From: Acidobacteriota bacterium
Lineage (GTDB): Bacteria; Acidobacteriota; Holophagae; Thermotomaculales; Thermotomaculaceae
Length of the DNA stretch: 15,204 nt
Direction: 5' to 3'
NCBI GenBank assembly: GCA_027038695.1
Contig: JALWHA010000089.1
Span: 1 to 15,204 of the forward strand
This document shows positions 1 through 7,503 of the stretch, one piece after another (the first letter of the stretch is position 1; the number at the start of each line of letters is the position of its first letter). The translations under genes were made by a program, and so were the position numbers. The notes under the pieces were generated by a model. That model did no database searches. It was given only the letters and a program-made list of their open reading frames with translations, and was not told the origin of the DNA.

Positions 1-669
1 AGCATCAAGAGCCAGCCTGTCAAGCCCTTCATTGCCGCTTGAAATTTCAACTTTTGCGTCTCTAATTTCCCCGTTTTTCATTATTTTAAAGTAGATTTTA
101 ACCTTCCCCCTTCCCGTGTAAGTCCTTACCCAGTTATTGCCTATTTTATCCCTTACTATTGCAAGGTAATAGGCGTAGTCAAAACTTGTTGTGTCTAAAT
201 CCATTATTGATGAGGCTGAAGTGGAAAACCCTTTTTTTAGTGTGCCGGGTGTTGGGTTCTGGGTATTGGGTGTTGGGTATTGGGTTTTAGGTGCTGGGTT
301 GTGGGTTTTGGGCTTTGGGTGTTGGGTTTTGGGTTTTTGGTGTTTGGTTTTTGTGTTTATGCCTGCTGCTCTGGGTTTAGGTTTTGGGTTGTGGGTTCTG
401 GGTACTGGGTGTTGGGTGTTAGGTTTTAGGTTCTGGGTTTTGGGTTTTGGGTGCTGGGTGTTTGAGGTTGACAAAGATGGAAGGGTTGCTATTGAAACCC
501 TGTACACTTTGGGCTTTGTGGCAATTTTGTACCTTGAATAGCCTGCGTAAAGAAAAAGAAGGGTAATAATTAATGCGTGAAAAAGAAAGGAAATTATTGA
601 AAATACTTTAGAGTCTTTTTCTATGTTTTTTCTTTTTTCAATAAGTATGTTAATTGCCAGTTTTGCCAT
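1..669 (-). CDS. TonB/TolA-family energy transducer, C-terminus cut by window edge
   Basis: The minus-strand frame is open from the ATG at 669 to base 1 (223 codons, no stop). Residues 1-21 are short, basic and cytoplasmic. Residues 22-42 are one membrane helix carrying S27-x-x-x-H31, the Ser/His helix motif that TonB and TolA use to contact the TolQ/TolR-type motor. Residues 70-142 are a Pro/Lys/Thr/Gln-rich linker made of a 7-residue repeat such as HPKPKTQ. Residues 164-223 resemble the TonB/TolA C-terminal domain, with a YYLAIVRDKIGNNW stretch, then VKIYFKIMKNGEI and SSGNEGLDRLALDA. The start lies inside tolR (20-base overlap); no other ATG, GTG or TTG precedes the helix in frame. Its place after tolQ and tolR supports the role of periplasm-spanning rod. 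Whether it serves Tol-Pal (TolA) or TonB receptors cannot be decided, because the genes after it (tolB and pal would settle it) lie outside the window. Confidence 0.88.
   Translation of the reverse strand, partial: MAKLAINILIEKRKNIEKDSKVFSIISFLFHALIITLLFLYAGYSRYKIATKPKVYRVSIATLPSLSTSNTQHPKPKTQNLKPNTQHPVPRTHNPKPKPRAAGINTKTKHQKPKTQHPKPKTHNPAPKTQYPTPNTQNPTPGTLKKGFSTSASSIMDLDTTSFDYAYYLAIVRDKIGNNWVRTYTGRGKVKIYFKIMKNGEIRDAKVEISSGNEGLDRLALDA
247..337. repeat. Heptanucleotide tandem repeat, array 1 (GGGTNNT, 13 units)
   Basis: On the plus strand GGGT, or a one-base variant, recurs exactly every 7 bases starting at 247, 254, 261 and so on to 331. Variants are AGGT at 289 and GGGC at 310. The three spacer bases vary but nearly always end in T. 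The array lies within the minus-strand TonB/TolA gene, where three units (21 bases) encode one 7-residue Pro-rich repeat. The plus strand is the template strand, so the mRNA is C-rich and the template is G-rich with many GGG runs. Confidence 0.9.
379..462. repeat. Heptanucleotide tandem repeat, array 2 (GGGTNNT, 12 units)
   Basis: GGGT or AGGT recurs every 7 bases from 379 to 456, with AGGT at 379, 421 and 428. One extra unit at 373 is 6 bases long, which breaks phase with the rest. Array 2 is separated from array 1 by about 40 bases that lack the regular period (338-372) but still read as Lys/Thr/Pro-rich protein on the minus strand. It encodes linker residues about 70-97 of the TonB/TolA protein. 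Confidence 0.88.
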
Positions 670-1075
670 TTTCGTCTTCTACCGGGTTGACCACTAATGA
701 AACATTTTCAATTCCGTTTTTTTTAAGTAGCCCAATTAAACGAATTACCTTTCCATATGGAATAGATTCGTCAGCCTGTAAAAACACCTCGTTTTTTATC
801 TTTGCAATTTTTTTTATTTTTTCTTCAAAAATACCGGGATGTATCTGTTTATTGTCTATGAAAATCTCACCGTTTTTATTTAATGTTATAACAAGTTTGT
901 TTTCTTCAATCGGTTTTCCCGCAGTTGTCTTTGGAAGATTAATGTCAATTCCGCTTTTCATCATAGGCGCCGCAACCATAAATATAATCAAAAGCACAAG
1001 CACCACATCAACAAGCGGGGTAACATTGATTTCCGCAAGTTGTCTTCCCTTATTACTGTCAGGTGTTCCGCCCAT
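650..1075 (-). CDS. tolR: TolR/ExbD-family proton-channel subunit
   Basis: This inner-membrane protein of 141 residues has the family's usual length. A short cytoplasmic N-terminus ends in NVTPLVDVVLVLLIIFM; Asp23 in the single membrane helix (about residues 19-37) matches the conserved proton-carrying Asp of TolR and ExbD. The rest (about 45-130) is a periplasmic domain with the family-typical ILxADxxxxYG-like segment, here FLQADESIPYG. It works with the TolQ-like protein to turn proton flow into motion of the TonB/TolA rod encoded next. The start overlaps the tolQ stop by one base (TAATG), so translation is probably coupled. TolR against ExbD is not settled by sequence alone; TolR is preferred because its partner looks more like TolQ. 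Confidence 0.92.
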   Translation of the reverse strand: MGGTPDSNKGRQLAEINVTPLVDVVLVLLIIFMVAAPMMKSGIDINLPKTTAGKPIEENKLVITLNKNGEIFIDNKQIHPGIFEEKIKKIAKIKNEVFLQADESIPYGKVIRLIGLLKKNGIENVSLVVNPVEDENGKTGN

Positions 1076-1743
1076 TATGAAAAATTCCTCTCAACAATGC
1101 CTAAAAATTCAAGGGTAAAGTCTTCAATTTCTGCCGATATGTCTTTTATCTGGTTAACAAAATGGTTGTATCCCCACAATGCGGGAATAGCAACAATTAA
1201 GCCAGCAGCAGTTGTTATTAACGCTTCTGAAATTCCAGGTGCTACGGCAACCAAAGAAGCGCTCTGGTGGATTCCTATTGCCTGAAATGCGTCTATAATC
1301 CCCCACACTGTGCCGAAAAGCCCTACAAACGGTGCTGCGGCAGCCGTTGTTGCGAGAAAGTTTAAAGATTTTTCAAACCTTCCCACCTCTACAATCTTTG
1401 CCCTGTCAAGCACCCTTGCAATTGAGTCAAGGCTTTTTATTTTAGGCTTCCCCGCAATGGTAGATTGGTTTTTTAATTGAAAGGATAATTCTGAAAAGCC
1501 TGCTATAAATAACCCTGCCTGCGGGCTGTAGATAAAAGGCTTGCAGGCTTCCCTTATTTCGTTAAATTTGTTTGATGTTCGGAAAATCTTTAGAAATGCT
1601 TTAGATTGCTGCCTTGCTTTTTTAAATTGCAAAATTTTCTGGATTATAATCTTCCACGAGCCTATTGAAAGTATTAAAAGGACGAGTATTACAAGCCTTG
1701 AAACAAGCCCCGAGTGTTTTGCCATTGCAATTATGTCTAACAT
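1075..1743 (-). CDS. tolQ: TolQ/ExbB-family proton-channel subunit
   Basis: The protein has 222 residues, close to TolQ (about 230). Three membrane helices are visible: about 13-35, 127-150 (with LATTAAAAPFVGLFGTVWGI) and 170-192 (with ISEALITTAAGLIVAIPA). The last two contain the small-residue and Thr-rich motifs that line the channel in TolQ, ExbB and MotA. A cytoplasmic region of about 90 residues separates helices 1 and 2. Near the N-terminus, the segment ILSIGSWKIIIQK is TolQ-like. It should form the pentameric stator around the TolR dimer. The gene starts one base after the coaD stop and has a GGGG-type Shine-Dalgarno sequence 5 bases upstream. It is certain as a member of the family; the split between TolQ and ExbB is an inference. 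Confidence 0.92.
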   Translation of the reverse strand: MLDIIAMAKHSGLVSRLVILVLLILSIGSWKIIIQKILQFKKARQQSKAFLKIFRTSNKFNEIREACKPFIYSPQAGLFIAGFSELSFQLKNQSTIAGKPKIKSLDSIARVLDRAKIVEVGRFEKSLNFLATTAAAAPFVGLFGTVWGIIDAFQAIGIHQSASLVAVAPGISEALITTAAGLIVAIPALWGYNHFVNQIKDISAEIEDFTLEFLGIVERNFS

Positions 1744-1744
1744 T

Positions 1745-2239
1745 CTATTCCCCTTTTTTGAATTTTTCTTTTAATTTTTTTTCAACATGAGGCGGTACGA
1801 AATGGGAAATATCCCCGCCGAAAGAGGCGATTTCCCTTACAAGGTTTGCAGAGAGATAAGAGTATCTTTCGTCCGGCATCATAAATACGGTATCAACTTT
1901 TTTCAAAAGCCTTCTATTGGTTAAAGCCATCTGAAATTCGTATTCAAAATCCGAAATAGCCCTTATGCCTCTCAAAATCGCTTTTGCGTTTATCTTTTTA
2001 ACATAATCAACAAGCAATCCGGAAAAACTTGATATCTCAATCTTTTCTTCAGGCAAATGTCCCAAAGAGTTGCGAATCATCTCCAATCTTTCCTCAACGG
2101 TGAAAAGAGGTTTCTTGTTAGGGTTAATCAAAATTGCCACAACCACCTTGTCAAAGAGTTTTGAACCTCTTTCAATTATATCTATGTGTCCGTAAGTTAT
2201 AGGGTCAAAAGAACCGGGATATACCGCTATAACACACAT
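1745..2239 (-). CDS. coaD: Phosphopantetheine adenylyltransferase
   Basis: CoaD transfers AMP from ATP to 4'-phosphopantetheine, giving dephospho-CoA, the penultimate step of coenzyme A synthesis in the cytoplasm. The 164-residue length is standard. Nucleotidyltransferase signatures are intact: YPGSFDPIT at 7-15, then T15-Y-G-H18 (the T/HxGH motif), ILRGIRAISDFEYE at 88-101, and the C-terminal YSYLSANLVREIA (126-138). In that last segment the usual Ser-Ser pair before the hydrophobic residue reads Ala-Asn, a small departure unlikely to harm activity. The start overlaps the stop of the upstream SPFH gene by one base (TAATG). There is no functional link to the envelope genes beyond shared transcription. 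Confidence 0.97.
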   Translation of the reverse strand: MCVIAVYPGSFDPITYGHIDIIERGSKLFDKVVVAILINPNKKPLFTVEERLEMIRNSLGHLPEEKIEISSFSGLLVDYVKKINAKAILRGIRAISDFEYEFQMALTNRRLLKKVDTVFMMPDERYSYLSANLVREIASFGGDISHFVPPHVEKKLKEKFKKGE

Positions 2240-3381
2240 TACTTTGTACTCTCCCCGTTTGATTCGTTTTGTCTATCTGTATCATGCTTTGCTTCGGCTT
2301 GCTCTTTTTCTTTGACAATTTCCCTGTTTTCTCCCTTATTTTCAGCCGCCTTTTCCTCTTCAACTTTTTTGATTATCTTTGAAGCGGCAAGGTTTGAAAG
2401 AAGGGAGTTTATGTCAACAAAAGAAACAGTACCGTTATCCGATACCGGGATTATGGTAATTTTCTTGCCTTTTAAACTCTCAACAAGCCTTGCGGCGACT
2501 AAATTTGCCCCCCCGTTTCCGCTTAAGGCTTTGTTTAATTCGGTTAAAGCTGAAGCCTCGGCCTTTTTTAATTGAAATAATGCCTCGGCATTTTTGTTTG
2601 CTGCATATAGTATTGCGTCTCCCTTTAGTTTTGCCTGTTCTAATTCCCCTTTGGCTTTTTCAACAACCTTGTTTGCCTCTGCCTTTGCCTCAAACTGTTT
2701 TCTTTTTGCATCCTCAGCAGCCGCTTTTGTTAACGCTATGTATTCAAGGGTTTTTTGCTCATAAACCTTTCTCTGCTCAATTGCGTTTTGATACCTTTCG
2801 TTAAACCTATAATCTTTTAAAAGTATATCGGTAACTTTTAACCCTAACTTTGCAAGTTTCTTATTCAAGTACTTTTTTGTTTCTTCTACCGCTTTTTCCC
2901 TTTTCTTTGCTTCGTAAAACTCTTCACTTGTCAGTTTGCCTAAATAAAACCTTAAAGCCGCTCTTGTTACCGGTTTTATAATATTTGTCTGTATCTTTGA
3001 AGTATTTTCTCCTACTTCCTTAACGCAAAGGTAAGCCTTCCCGGGAATAATCTTCCAGGTCACGATCAAATCAACCCAAACGTCGTTTCCCCCGGCTGTT
3101 TTCAATTTCAAATCGTTGCCTATCCATTCATCTTTATTCTTTTTATGCGCTTCCATATCAAGCCTTTGCTCTACCTTTTTAACCCTGGTAAAGCCGGTAA
3201 AGGGCGGGAAAAAGAAATGATACCCCGTCCCGTATTCTTTTGCAACAACCCCTGTCTGGCCGAAAGGGTTCAGGTAAACTATCTTAACTCCAACCTCGTC
3301 AGTGCCCACATACACCGAACAACCGTAAAAATATAAGCCGAGAAACGCAAGTACTATTATTAACCAGATCGCTTTTCTCAT
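2239..3381 (-). CDS. SPFH/Band 7 (prohibitin-like) membrane protein, second of a pair
   Basis: This is a 380-residue membrane-anchored SPFH protein. A hydrophobic helix at about 4-20 is followed by the SPFH domain (about 22-195), with GVKIVYLNPFG, EYGTGYHFFFPPF and the family-typical EQRLD. A long Ala/Lys/Glu coiled coil spans about 200-285, then a GG-containing stretch and V-D-I-N-S-L-L (322-328). The last 45 residues are a highly charged Lys/Glu tail, absent from its neighbour. It overlaps the other SPFH gene by 4 bases (ATGA), as hflK and hflC often do, and the two probably assemble into a hetero-oligomeric membrane cage. Cys21 sits after Phe-Tyr-Gly, a poor lipobox, so a transmembrane anchor is more likely than a lipoprotein. 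HflC is the nearest familiar relative, but identity as HflC is not claimed. Confidence 0.88.
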   Translation of the reverse strand: MRKAIWLIIVLAFLGLYFYGCSVYVGTDEVGVKIVYLNPFGQTGVVAKEYGTGYHFFFPPFTGFTRVKKVEQRLDMEAHKKNKDEWIGNDLKLKTAGGNDVWVDLIVTWKIIPGKAYLCVKEVGENTSKIQTNIIKPVTRAALRFYLGKLTSEEFYEAKKREKAVEETKKYLNKKLAKLGLKVTDILLKDYRFNERYQNAIEQRKVYEQKTLEYIALTKAAAEDAKRKQFEAKAEANKVVEKAKGELEQAKLKGDAILYAANKNAEALFQLKKAEASALTELNKALSGNGGANLVAARLVESLKGKKITIIPVSDNGTVSFVDINSLLSNLAASKIIKKVEEEKAAENKGENREIVKEKEQAEAKHDTDRQNESNGESTK

Positions 3382-4382
3382 TTTTTCACCCCGCTAAGTT
3401 TAAGTAAGGAGTTTACGTCTAAGGGGTTTACTCCGTTTTTTCCGCCTGACTGAATTATAATCCTGTCCAATCCCTTAAGAACTTCGGCCATTTTAAGCCC
3501 CACTATGTTTTTGCCCCCCTGTCCCGCAAAGGCTTTTTGAATTAAAGCGTCTCCCTTTGCTTTTGCGGTTTCAATAACTTTTTTCGCCTCAGCCTGTTTT
3601 AACTTCAGGTAATTATCGGCGTCCGCTTCAATCTTTTTTGCGTCAGCATTTCCTTTTTCAAGTTCAATGTTTGCCAATGCGTCTCCGTAAGCCTCTGTTT
3701 TTTTCAATTCAGCGTACTTCTGGGCGGCAATTGTTTTTACTTTGTTTAAAAGCTTGATCTGGTCCGCTATTTTTTTCTCTCTAATAGCGTTTTCATAATC
3801 TTCTGAGTAAAAGTAGTCCCTCACAAGTATGTTTACCGCCTGAATGCCGTTTTCTTCAAGCCGTTTATTTAATTCCTCTAATGCCTCTTTTACCTTTGCC
3901 TCTCTAACCTCAGGGTTAAAAAAGTCTTCTGCCTTCAATTCCCCTAATTTTGCCTTTAACACACTTACAAACTCAGGCCTGACTTTTTTATCAATGTAAT
4001 TGTGTCCCAATGTCGCAAGCAATTTGTAAGCGTTGTTTTCATCAACTTTGAACAGCAAAGTGGCGTCAACGTAGACAAAGGTTCCGTCACTGGTTTGAAC
4101 ATATATATTCTGGCTGTTTTTCTTTCTCTTCATATTTTGAGGAGCAACAAAGTCAAGTTTTTGAATTCTGGCGTTAAAGAGATCCAATTTTTCGGCAAAG
4201 GGTATTACAAGGTAAAGCCCCGTTTTTAGCGTTTTGTTGCTTATTCCCCTCCCTCCTGTTATTGGAAGCAACCTGGTTTTTACTCCCACCTCGCCTACCT
4301 TTACCGGTTTGAAAGAAAAATAGGCAAAGGGTATTAAAATTATTAACAATATTATTATGAAAACACCTAAAGTTTTACTCAT
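3378..4382 (-). CDS. SPFH/Band 7 (prohibitin-like) membrane protein, first of a pair
   Basis: This 334-residue protein has an N-terminal helix at about 6-23 and an SPFH domain at about 25-190, with KVGEVGVKTR, a GLYLVIPF segment and the Val-Arg-Asp-Tyr end of the domain at 187-190. An Ala/Lys/Glu coiled coil follows at about 200-285. The C-terminus carries G-G-K-N-I-V-G-L-K and then P-L-D-V-N-S-L-L (320-327), matching G-G-A-N-L-V-A and D-I-N-S-L-L in the next gene, so the two are likely ancient duplicates. SPFH proteins organise membrane microdomains and cage or regulate proteases such as FtsH; no ftsH, nfeD or other usual partner is present here. The start overlaps recN by 8 bases, with an AGGGGG Shine-Dalgarno sequence 5 bases upstream. 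Confidence 0.88.
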   Translation of the reverse strand: MSKTLGVFIIILLIILIPFAYFSFKPVKVGEVGVKTRLLPITGGRGISNKTLKTGLYLVIPFAEKLDLFNARIQKLDFVAPQNMKRKKNSQNIYVQTSDGTFVYVDATLLFKVDENNAYKLLATLGHNYIDKKVRPEFVSVLKAKLGELKAEDFFNPEVREAKVKEALEELNKRLEENGIQAVNILVRDYFYSEDYENAIREKKIADQIKLLNKVKTIAAQKYAELKKTEAYGDALANIELEKGNADAKKIEADADNYLKLKQAEAKKVIETAKAKGDALIQKAFAGQGGKNIVGLKMAEVLKGLDRIIIQSGGKNGVNPLDVNSLLKLSGVKK

Positions 4383-6063
4383 CTATTCCCCCTAAGAGTT
4401 CTTTTGCATGGTTTAAAGATGTTTCGGAAAACTTATCGCCTCCCAACATCCTGGCTATTTCCTTTATTCTACCTTCCTTATTTAATAATTTTACCATTGT
4501 TTTCGTTCTGCCTTCAAATACAATCTTTTCAATATAAAAATGATTATCGGCTTTTGATGCTATTTGAGCTAAATGAGTAACGCATAGAACCTGCCTTTTT
4601 TCGGAGAGTTTTTTTAGCTTCTGCCCGATGTAAAACGCTGTTTCTCCCCCTATTCCGGTATCAATTTCGTCAAAAACGGTTAATTTACCCGGATTGTTTT
4701 CGGTCAAAACCTTTATTGCAAGCATTACCCTGGAAAGTTCCCCACCCGAGGCAATCTTTGTGAGCGGTTTCGGTTCTTCTCCCACGTTAGGGGATATATA
4801 TATCTCGCCGTTGTCTATCCCGTTAGGAGAAACGGGGAATTCTAAAACGTCCTCCTCTTGTTCAGGCAGTTTCAATGTATCTATGTTAAAGTTAATTGTT
4901 ACGTTTTCCATAGCCAATTGTTTTAACTCCTTAACAAGTTGTTTTTCAAACTTCTCTGCCGTTAACTTTCTCTTTTTGCTTAATGCAGAAGCATATTTTA
5001 AATATTGTTTTGTTTCTGTTATAACCTTTTGTTTCTGCTCCCTCAACTTGAAGTCAAGTTGTTCAAGAAGAAATAATTCCTCTTCCGCCTTTTGCAAAAA
5101 ATCGGTAATTTCCTTATAGGTTGACCCGTACTTTTTCTGTATTTTTTCAATTTGATAAAGACGGTTTTCTATCTCGTCAAGAGAGATATCCCCGCTTTCA
5201 AGAGAATATGACATATCCCCTAATTCTATATCTATCTCTTTTAAATTCTGCAAAAAGTTTTCAATCTCTTTTAAATAGGTTCTAAATCCCGGCTTAAAAT
5301 CCGAGAGGCTCTCTATTGCCCGGTTAAGTTTAGTAACCGTTTCAAAAAGGGAGATCTCCCCGTTGATTACCTCGTTTGCCTCCCTAACCCCCTCTTTTAC
5401 CTTTTCAATGTTCTTTAAAAACCTTTTCTTTTCAAGCAATTCTTCTATTTCATTCTCTTTTAGGTCAAGTTCCTTGATCTCGTTTATCTGAAACTTTAGA
5501 ATATCAATTTTCTGATTTTTCTCCCTTTCACTTAATGAAAGTTTCCTCAATTTTTCCTTTTCTTCAACGACTCTCAGGTATTGCTTTTTAAGAGTTTCAA
5601 GGAGGTCCGCGTGTTTGCCGAATTTATCAAGGTAATTAAGGTGGTTTTCGGTATTTAACAATTGAATCTGATCGTTTTGAGAGTGAATTTCAACCAATGT
5701 TCTCCCTATCTGCTCCAATTGGTTTAAGGTTGTCAGCCTTTCATTTAAAAACGTTCTATTCTTTCCGTTTTTCAGGATCACCCTTCTAACGGTTAAACAA
5801 TCTTCAACGTCTATCTCCATTTTTTTTAACAATTTTATAGTTTCTTGCGGAAGGTTTTCAAATACACCCTCAACTATGGCCTTTTCTTCCCCCGTTCTAA
5901 TCAGTTCCCTGTATGCCCTCGCTCCGGATAAAAGGGATATTGCGTCAACGATTATTGACTTTCCTGCACCGGTTTCCCCGGTTAAAACAGTAAAACCTTC
6001 CGGTATTTCAAGGGAAACATCGTCGGCAACGGCTAGGTTTTTAATACTTAAAAACGTCAACAT
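4375..6063 (-). CDS. recN: DNA repair ATPase RecN
   Basis: RecN is an SMC-like cytoplasmic ATPase that acts early at DNA double-strand breaks and promotes cohesion during recombination. The length of 562 residues is normal. All ATPase elements are visible: Walker A GETGAGKS (29-36), the Q-loop region EIHSQNDQ (125-132), the ABC signature ASGGELS (438-444), Walker B LTVFDE (461-466) followed by the D-loop region IDTGIGGETA, and the switch His in THLAQ (His497). Between the two halves lies a coiled coil, about 155-380, interrupted near 255-300. The start has a good GGAGG Shine-Dalgarno sequence 5 bases upstream and directly abuts the histidine-kinase stop. No LexA-type operator can be assigned, since the gene is internal to the run. 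Confidence 0.97.
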   Translation of the reverse strand: MLTFLSIKNLAVADDVSLEIPEGFTVLTGETGAGKSIIVDAISLLSGARAYRELIRTGEEKAIVEGVFENLPQETIKLLKKMEIDVEDCLTVRRVILKNGKNRTFLNERLTTLNQLEQIGRTLVEIHSQNDQIQLLNTENHLNYLDKFGKHADLLETLKKQYLRVVEEKEKLRKLSLSEREKNQKIDILKFQINEIKELDLKENEIEELLEKKRFLKNIEKVKEGVREANEVINGEISLFETVTKLNRAIESLSDFKPGFRTYLKEIENFLQNLKEIDIELGDMSYSLESGDISLDEIENRLYQIEKIQKKYGSTYKEITDFLQKAEEELFLLEQLDFKLREQKQKVITETKQYLKYASALSKKRKLTAEKFEKQLVKELKQLAMENVTINFNIDTLKLPEQEEDVLEFPVSPNGIDNGEIYISPNVGEEPKPLTKIASGGELSRVMLAIKVLTENNPGKLTVFDEIDTGIGGETAFYIGQKLKKLSEKRQVLCVTHLAQIASKADNHFYIEKIVFEGRTKTMVKLLNKEGRIKEIARMLGGDKFSETSLNHAKELLGGIDE

Positions 6064-7503
6064 TTAACCCTCCGCAGGGAAACAGAGCGCTACGGTAGTC
6101 CCTTTGCCCTCTGTAGAGGTTATTCTGATCTCCCCTCCGTGCTCTTTCATTATTTGATATGCAATATGCATTCCCAAACCGCTTCCCGTCATCTTTGTAG
6201 TGTAAAAAGGCTCAAATATCTTTTCCAATTTCTCTTCGGGAATTCCGCAGCCTGAATCTTTAACATAGAGGCAAAGCATACCTTTGTCTTTGTAAATCCT
6301 TGAAAAAACCTCAATTTTACCGTCATTTCCTATAGCCTCAATAGCATTTTTGACTATATTTAAGATAGCCCTTCGCGTTTGGTTGTAATCAAGAGGGATT
6401 TGAGGCAACCTGTTTTTGTGGTGGATAAAGTCAATTCTTGCGGTTAACAACAAATTTTTCAATGAGTTATGTATATCTTCTACTACTTTGTTTAAATTTT
6501 CCTTCGTTTTTTTCAGCACAGGCATCCTTACAAAAGAAAGGTAATCATCGGTAATGTTGTTTATGTGAGAGACCTCGGAATTAATAGTTTTAATAAGGTA
6601 GGTTAATTCAATCTGTTTCGGGGAAGGAAGCCCTATGTCCTCAATCTCTTCCTCAAGCAATTCAAGGTTCAGGGAAATAGAGGCGAGGGGATTTCTAATC
6701 TCGTGCGCCACCTGGGAAGCCATCTTGCCTACAATTGAAAGGCGTTCCGATTGAATTAATTTTTGCTGCAACTTCTCCTGTTCGGTTATATCCCTTACAA
6801 TTGCCGAAAAGCCGAATATCCTGCCGTTAACGTCCCTTATGGCGGTTCTTGTTATATTTACCTTAATTATCCTGCCGTCCTTTCTTTTTCTTTCTGTAAT
6901 GTAATTCTTTAAGAAACCCTTTTTCAAAGCCTCTTTGATTATCTTTTCGGACTCCCCTTCTTCTCTCTGTTTGTCCGGCAAAAGCATATCAATGTGTTTT
7001 CCTATGGCTTCTTTTTCATTGTAACCGTATATCTCTTCCGCCCCTCTGTTCCAGAGAAAGATCTTGTTCTCAAGAGTAATTCCCATTATTGCGTCTGCGG
7101 AATCGTTCAAAATGTTTTTTAAGTATAAAGTTGTTTCTTTTGCCTTTTTTTCAAGCACCTTTTTCCTGGTTACGTCTTTAAAAAATATCAGAAAACCCTT
7201 GATCTCATTGTTTAAAAAAGGGGATACACTAATGTCAACCCATATGTTTTTGTTGTTTTTCCCCAAAATCTCGGTCTCGTAACTATCTATGCCGTTTTCG
7301 GTTTTTTCAATTAAATTTACTATTTTTTCAAATTCCTCTTTTCCGTTTTTAAGAATCTCCCAAACATAATTTTTATCCCCTTCAATCTCAACCATCTCTT
7401 TTGCTTTTTTGTTAATGTAAGATATCTTGCCTTTCAGGTCAGTTTCCAAAATTCCTATGTTTGTATTTTCAAGTATATGTTTAAACTTATTAATATCTTC
7501 CAT
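6064..7503 (-). CDS. Soluble PAS-PAS sensor histidine kinase (NtrB-like)
   Basis: The protein has 479 residues and no membrane helix, so it senses a cytoplasmic signal. It has two PAS domains, about 5-112 and 128-242, then a HisKA dimerisation domain with the H-box AHEIRNPL (phosphorylated His267). The catalytic domain has an N-box (LNIVKNAIEAIG, 381-392), G1 DSGCG (416-420), an F-box EPFYTT (431-436) and G2 GSGLGM (440-445). The build is that of NtrB/ZraS-type kinases, which usually pair with sigma-54 activators. No response regulator lies in the window, so the partner is encoded elsewhere. The start overlaps the deacetylase-like gene by 14 bases, and GAGGA lies about 9 bases upstream. Signal and target are unknown. 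Confidence 0.93.
   Translation of the reverse strand: MEDINKFKHILENTNIGILETDLKGKISYINKKAKEMVEIEGDKNYVWEILKNGKEEFEKIVNLIEKTENGIDSYETEILGKNNKNIWVDISVSPFLNNEIKGFLIFFKDVTRKKVLEKKAKETTLYLKNILNDSADAIMGITLENKIFLWNRGAEEIYGYNEKEAIGKHIDMLLPDKQREEGESEKIIKEALKKGFLKNYITERKRKDGRIIKVNITRTAIRDVNGRIFGFSAIVRDITEQEKLQQKLIQSERLSIVGKMASQVAHEIRNPLASISLNLELLEEEIEDIGLPSPKQIELTYLIKTINSEVSHINNITDDYLSFVRMPVLKKTKENLNKVVEDIHNSLKNLLLTARIDFIHHKNRLPQIPLDYNQTRRAILNIVKNAIEAIGNDGKIEVFSRIYKDKGMLCLYVKDSGCGIPEEKLEKIFEPFYTTKMTGSGLGMHIAYQIMKEHGGEIRITSTEGKGTTVALCFPAEG

Noticed and set aside
247..462. CRISPR array or telomere-like end
   Set aside because: The period is 7 bases with no spacers of 25-40 bases, and the tract lies inside a coding frame with genes on its right and coding sequence on its left.
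191..541. Plus-strand open frame encoding a Trp-Val-Leu-Gly repeat protein
   Set aside because: It is the complement of the Pro-rich linker in the minus-strand TonB/TolA gene, which has clear domains on both sides of the repeat. The plus-strand product has no ribosome-binding site and no recognisable domain.
654..1118. Plus-strand open frames opposite tolR, tolQ, recN, the kinase and other genes
   Set aside because: All lie antisense to genes with clear family motifs and have no domains or ribosome-binding sites of their own.
3316..3381. Lipobox in the second SPFH protein (Cys21)
   Set aside because: The residues before Cys are Phe-Tyr-Gly, a poor match to Leu-[Ala/Ser]-[Gly/Ala]-Cys; a plain membrane anchor fits SPFH proteins better.
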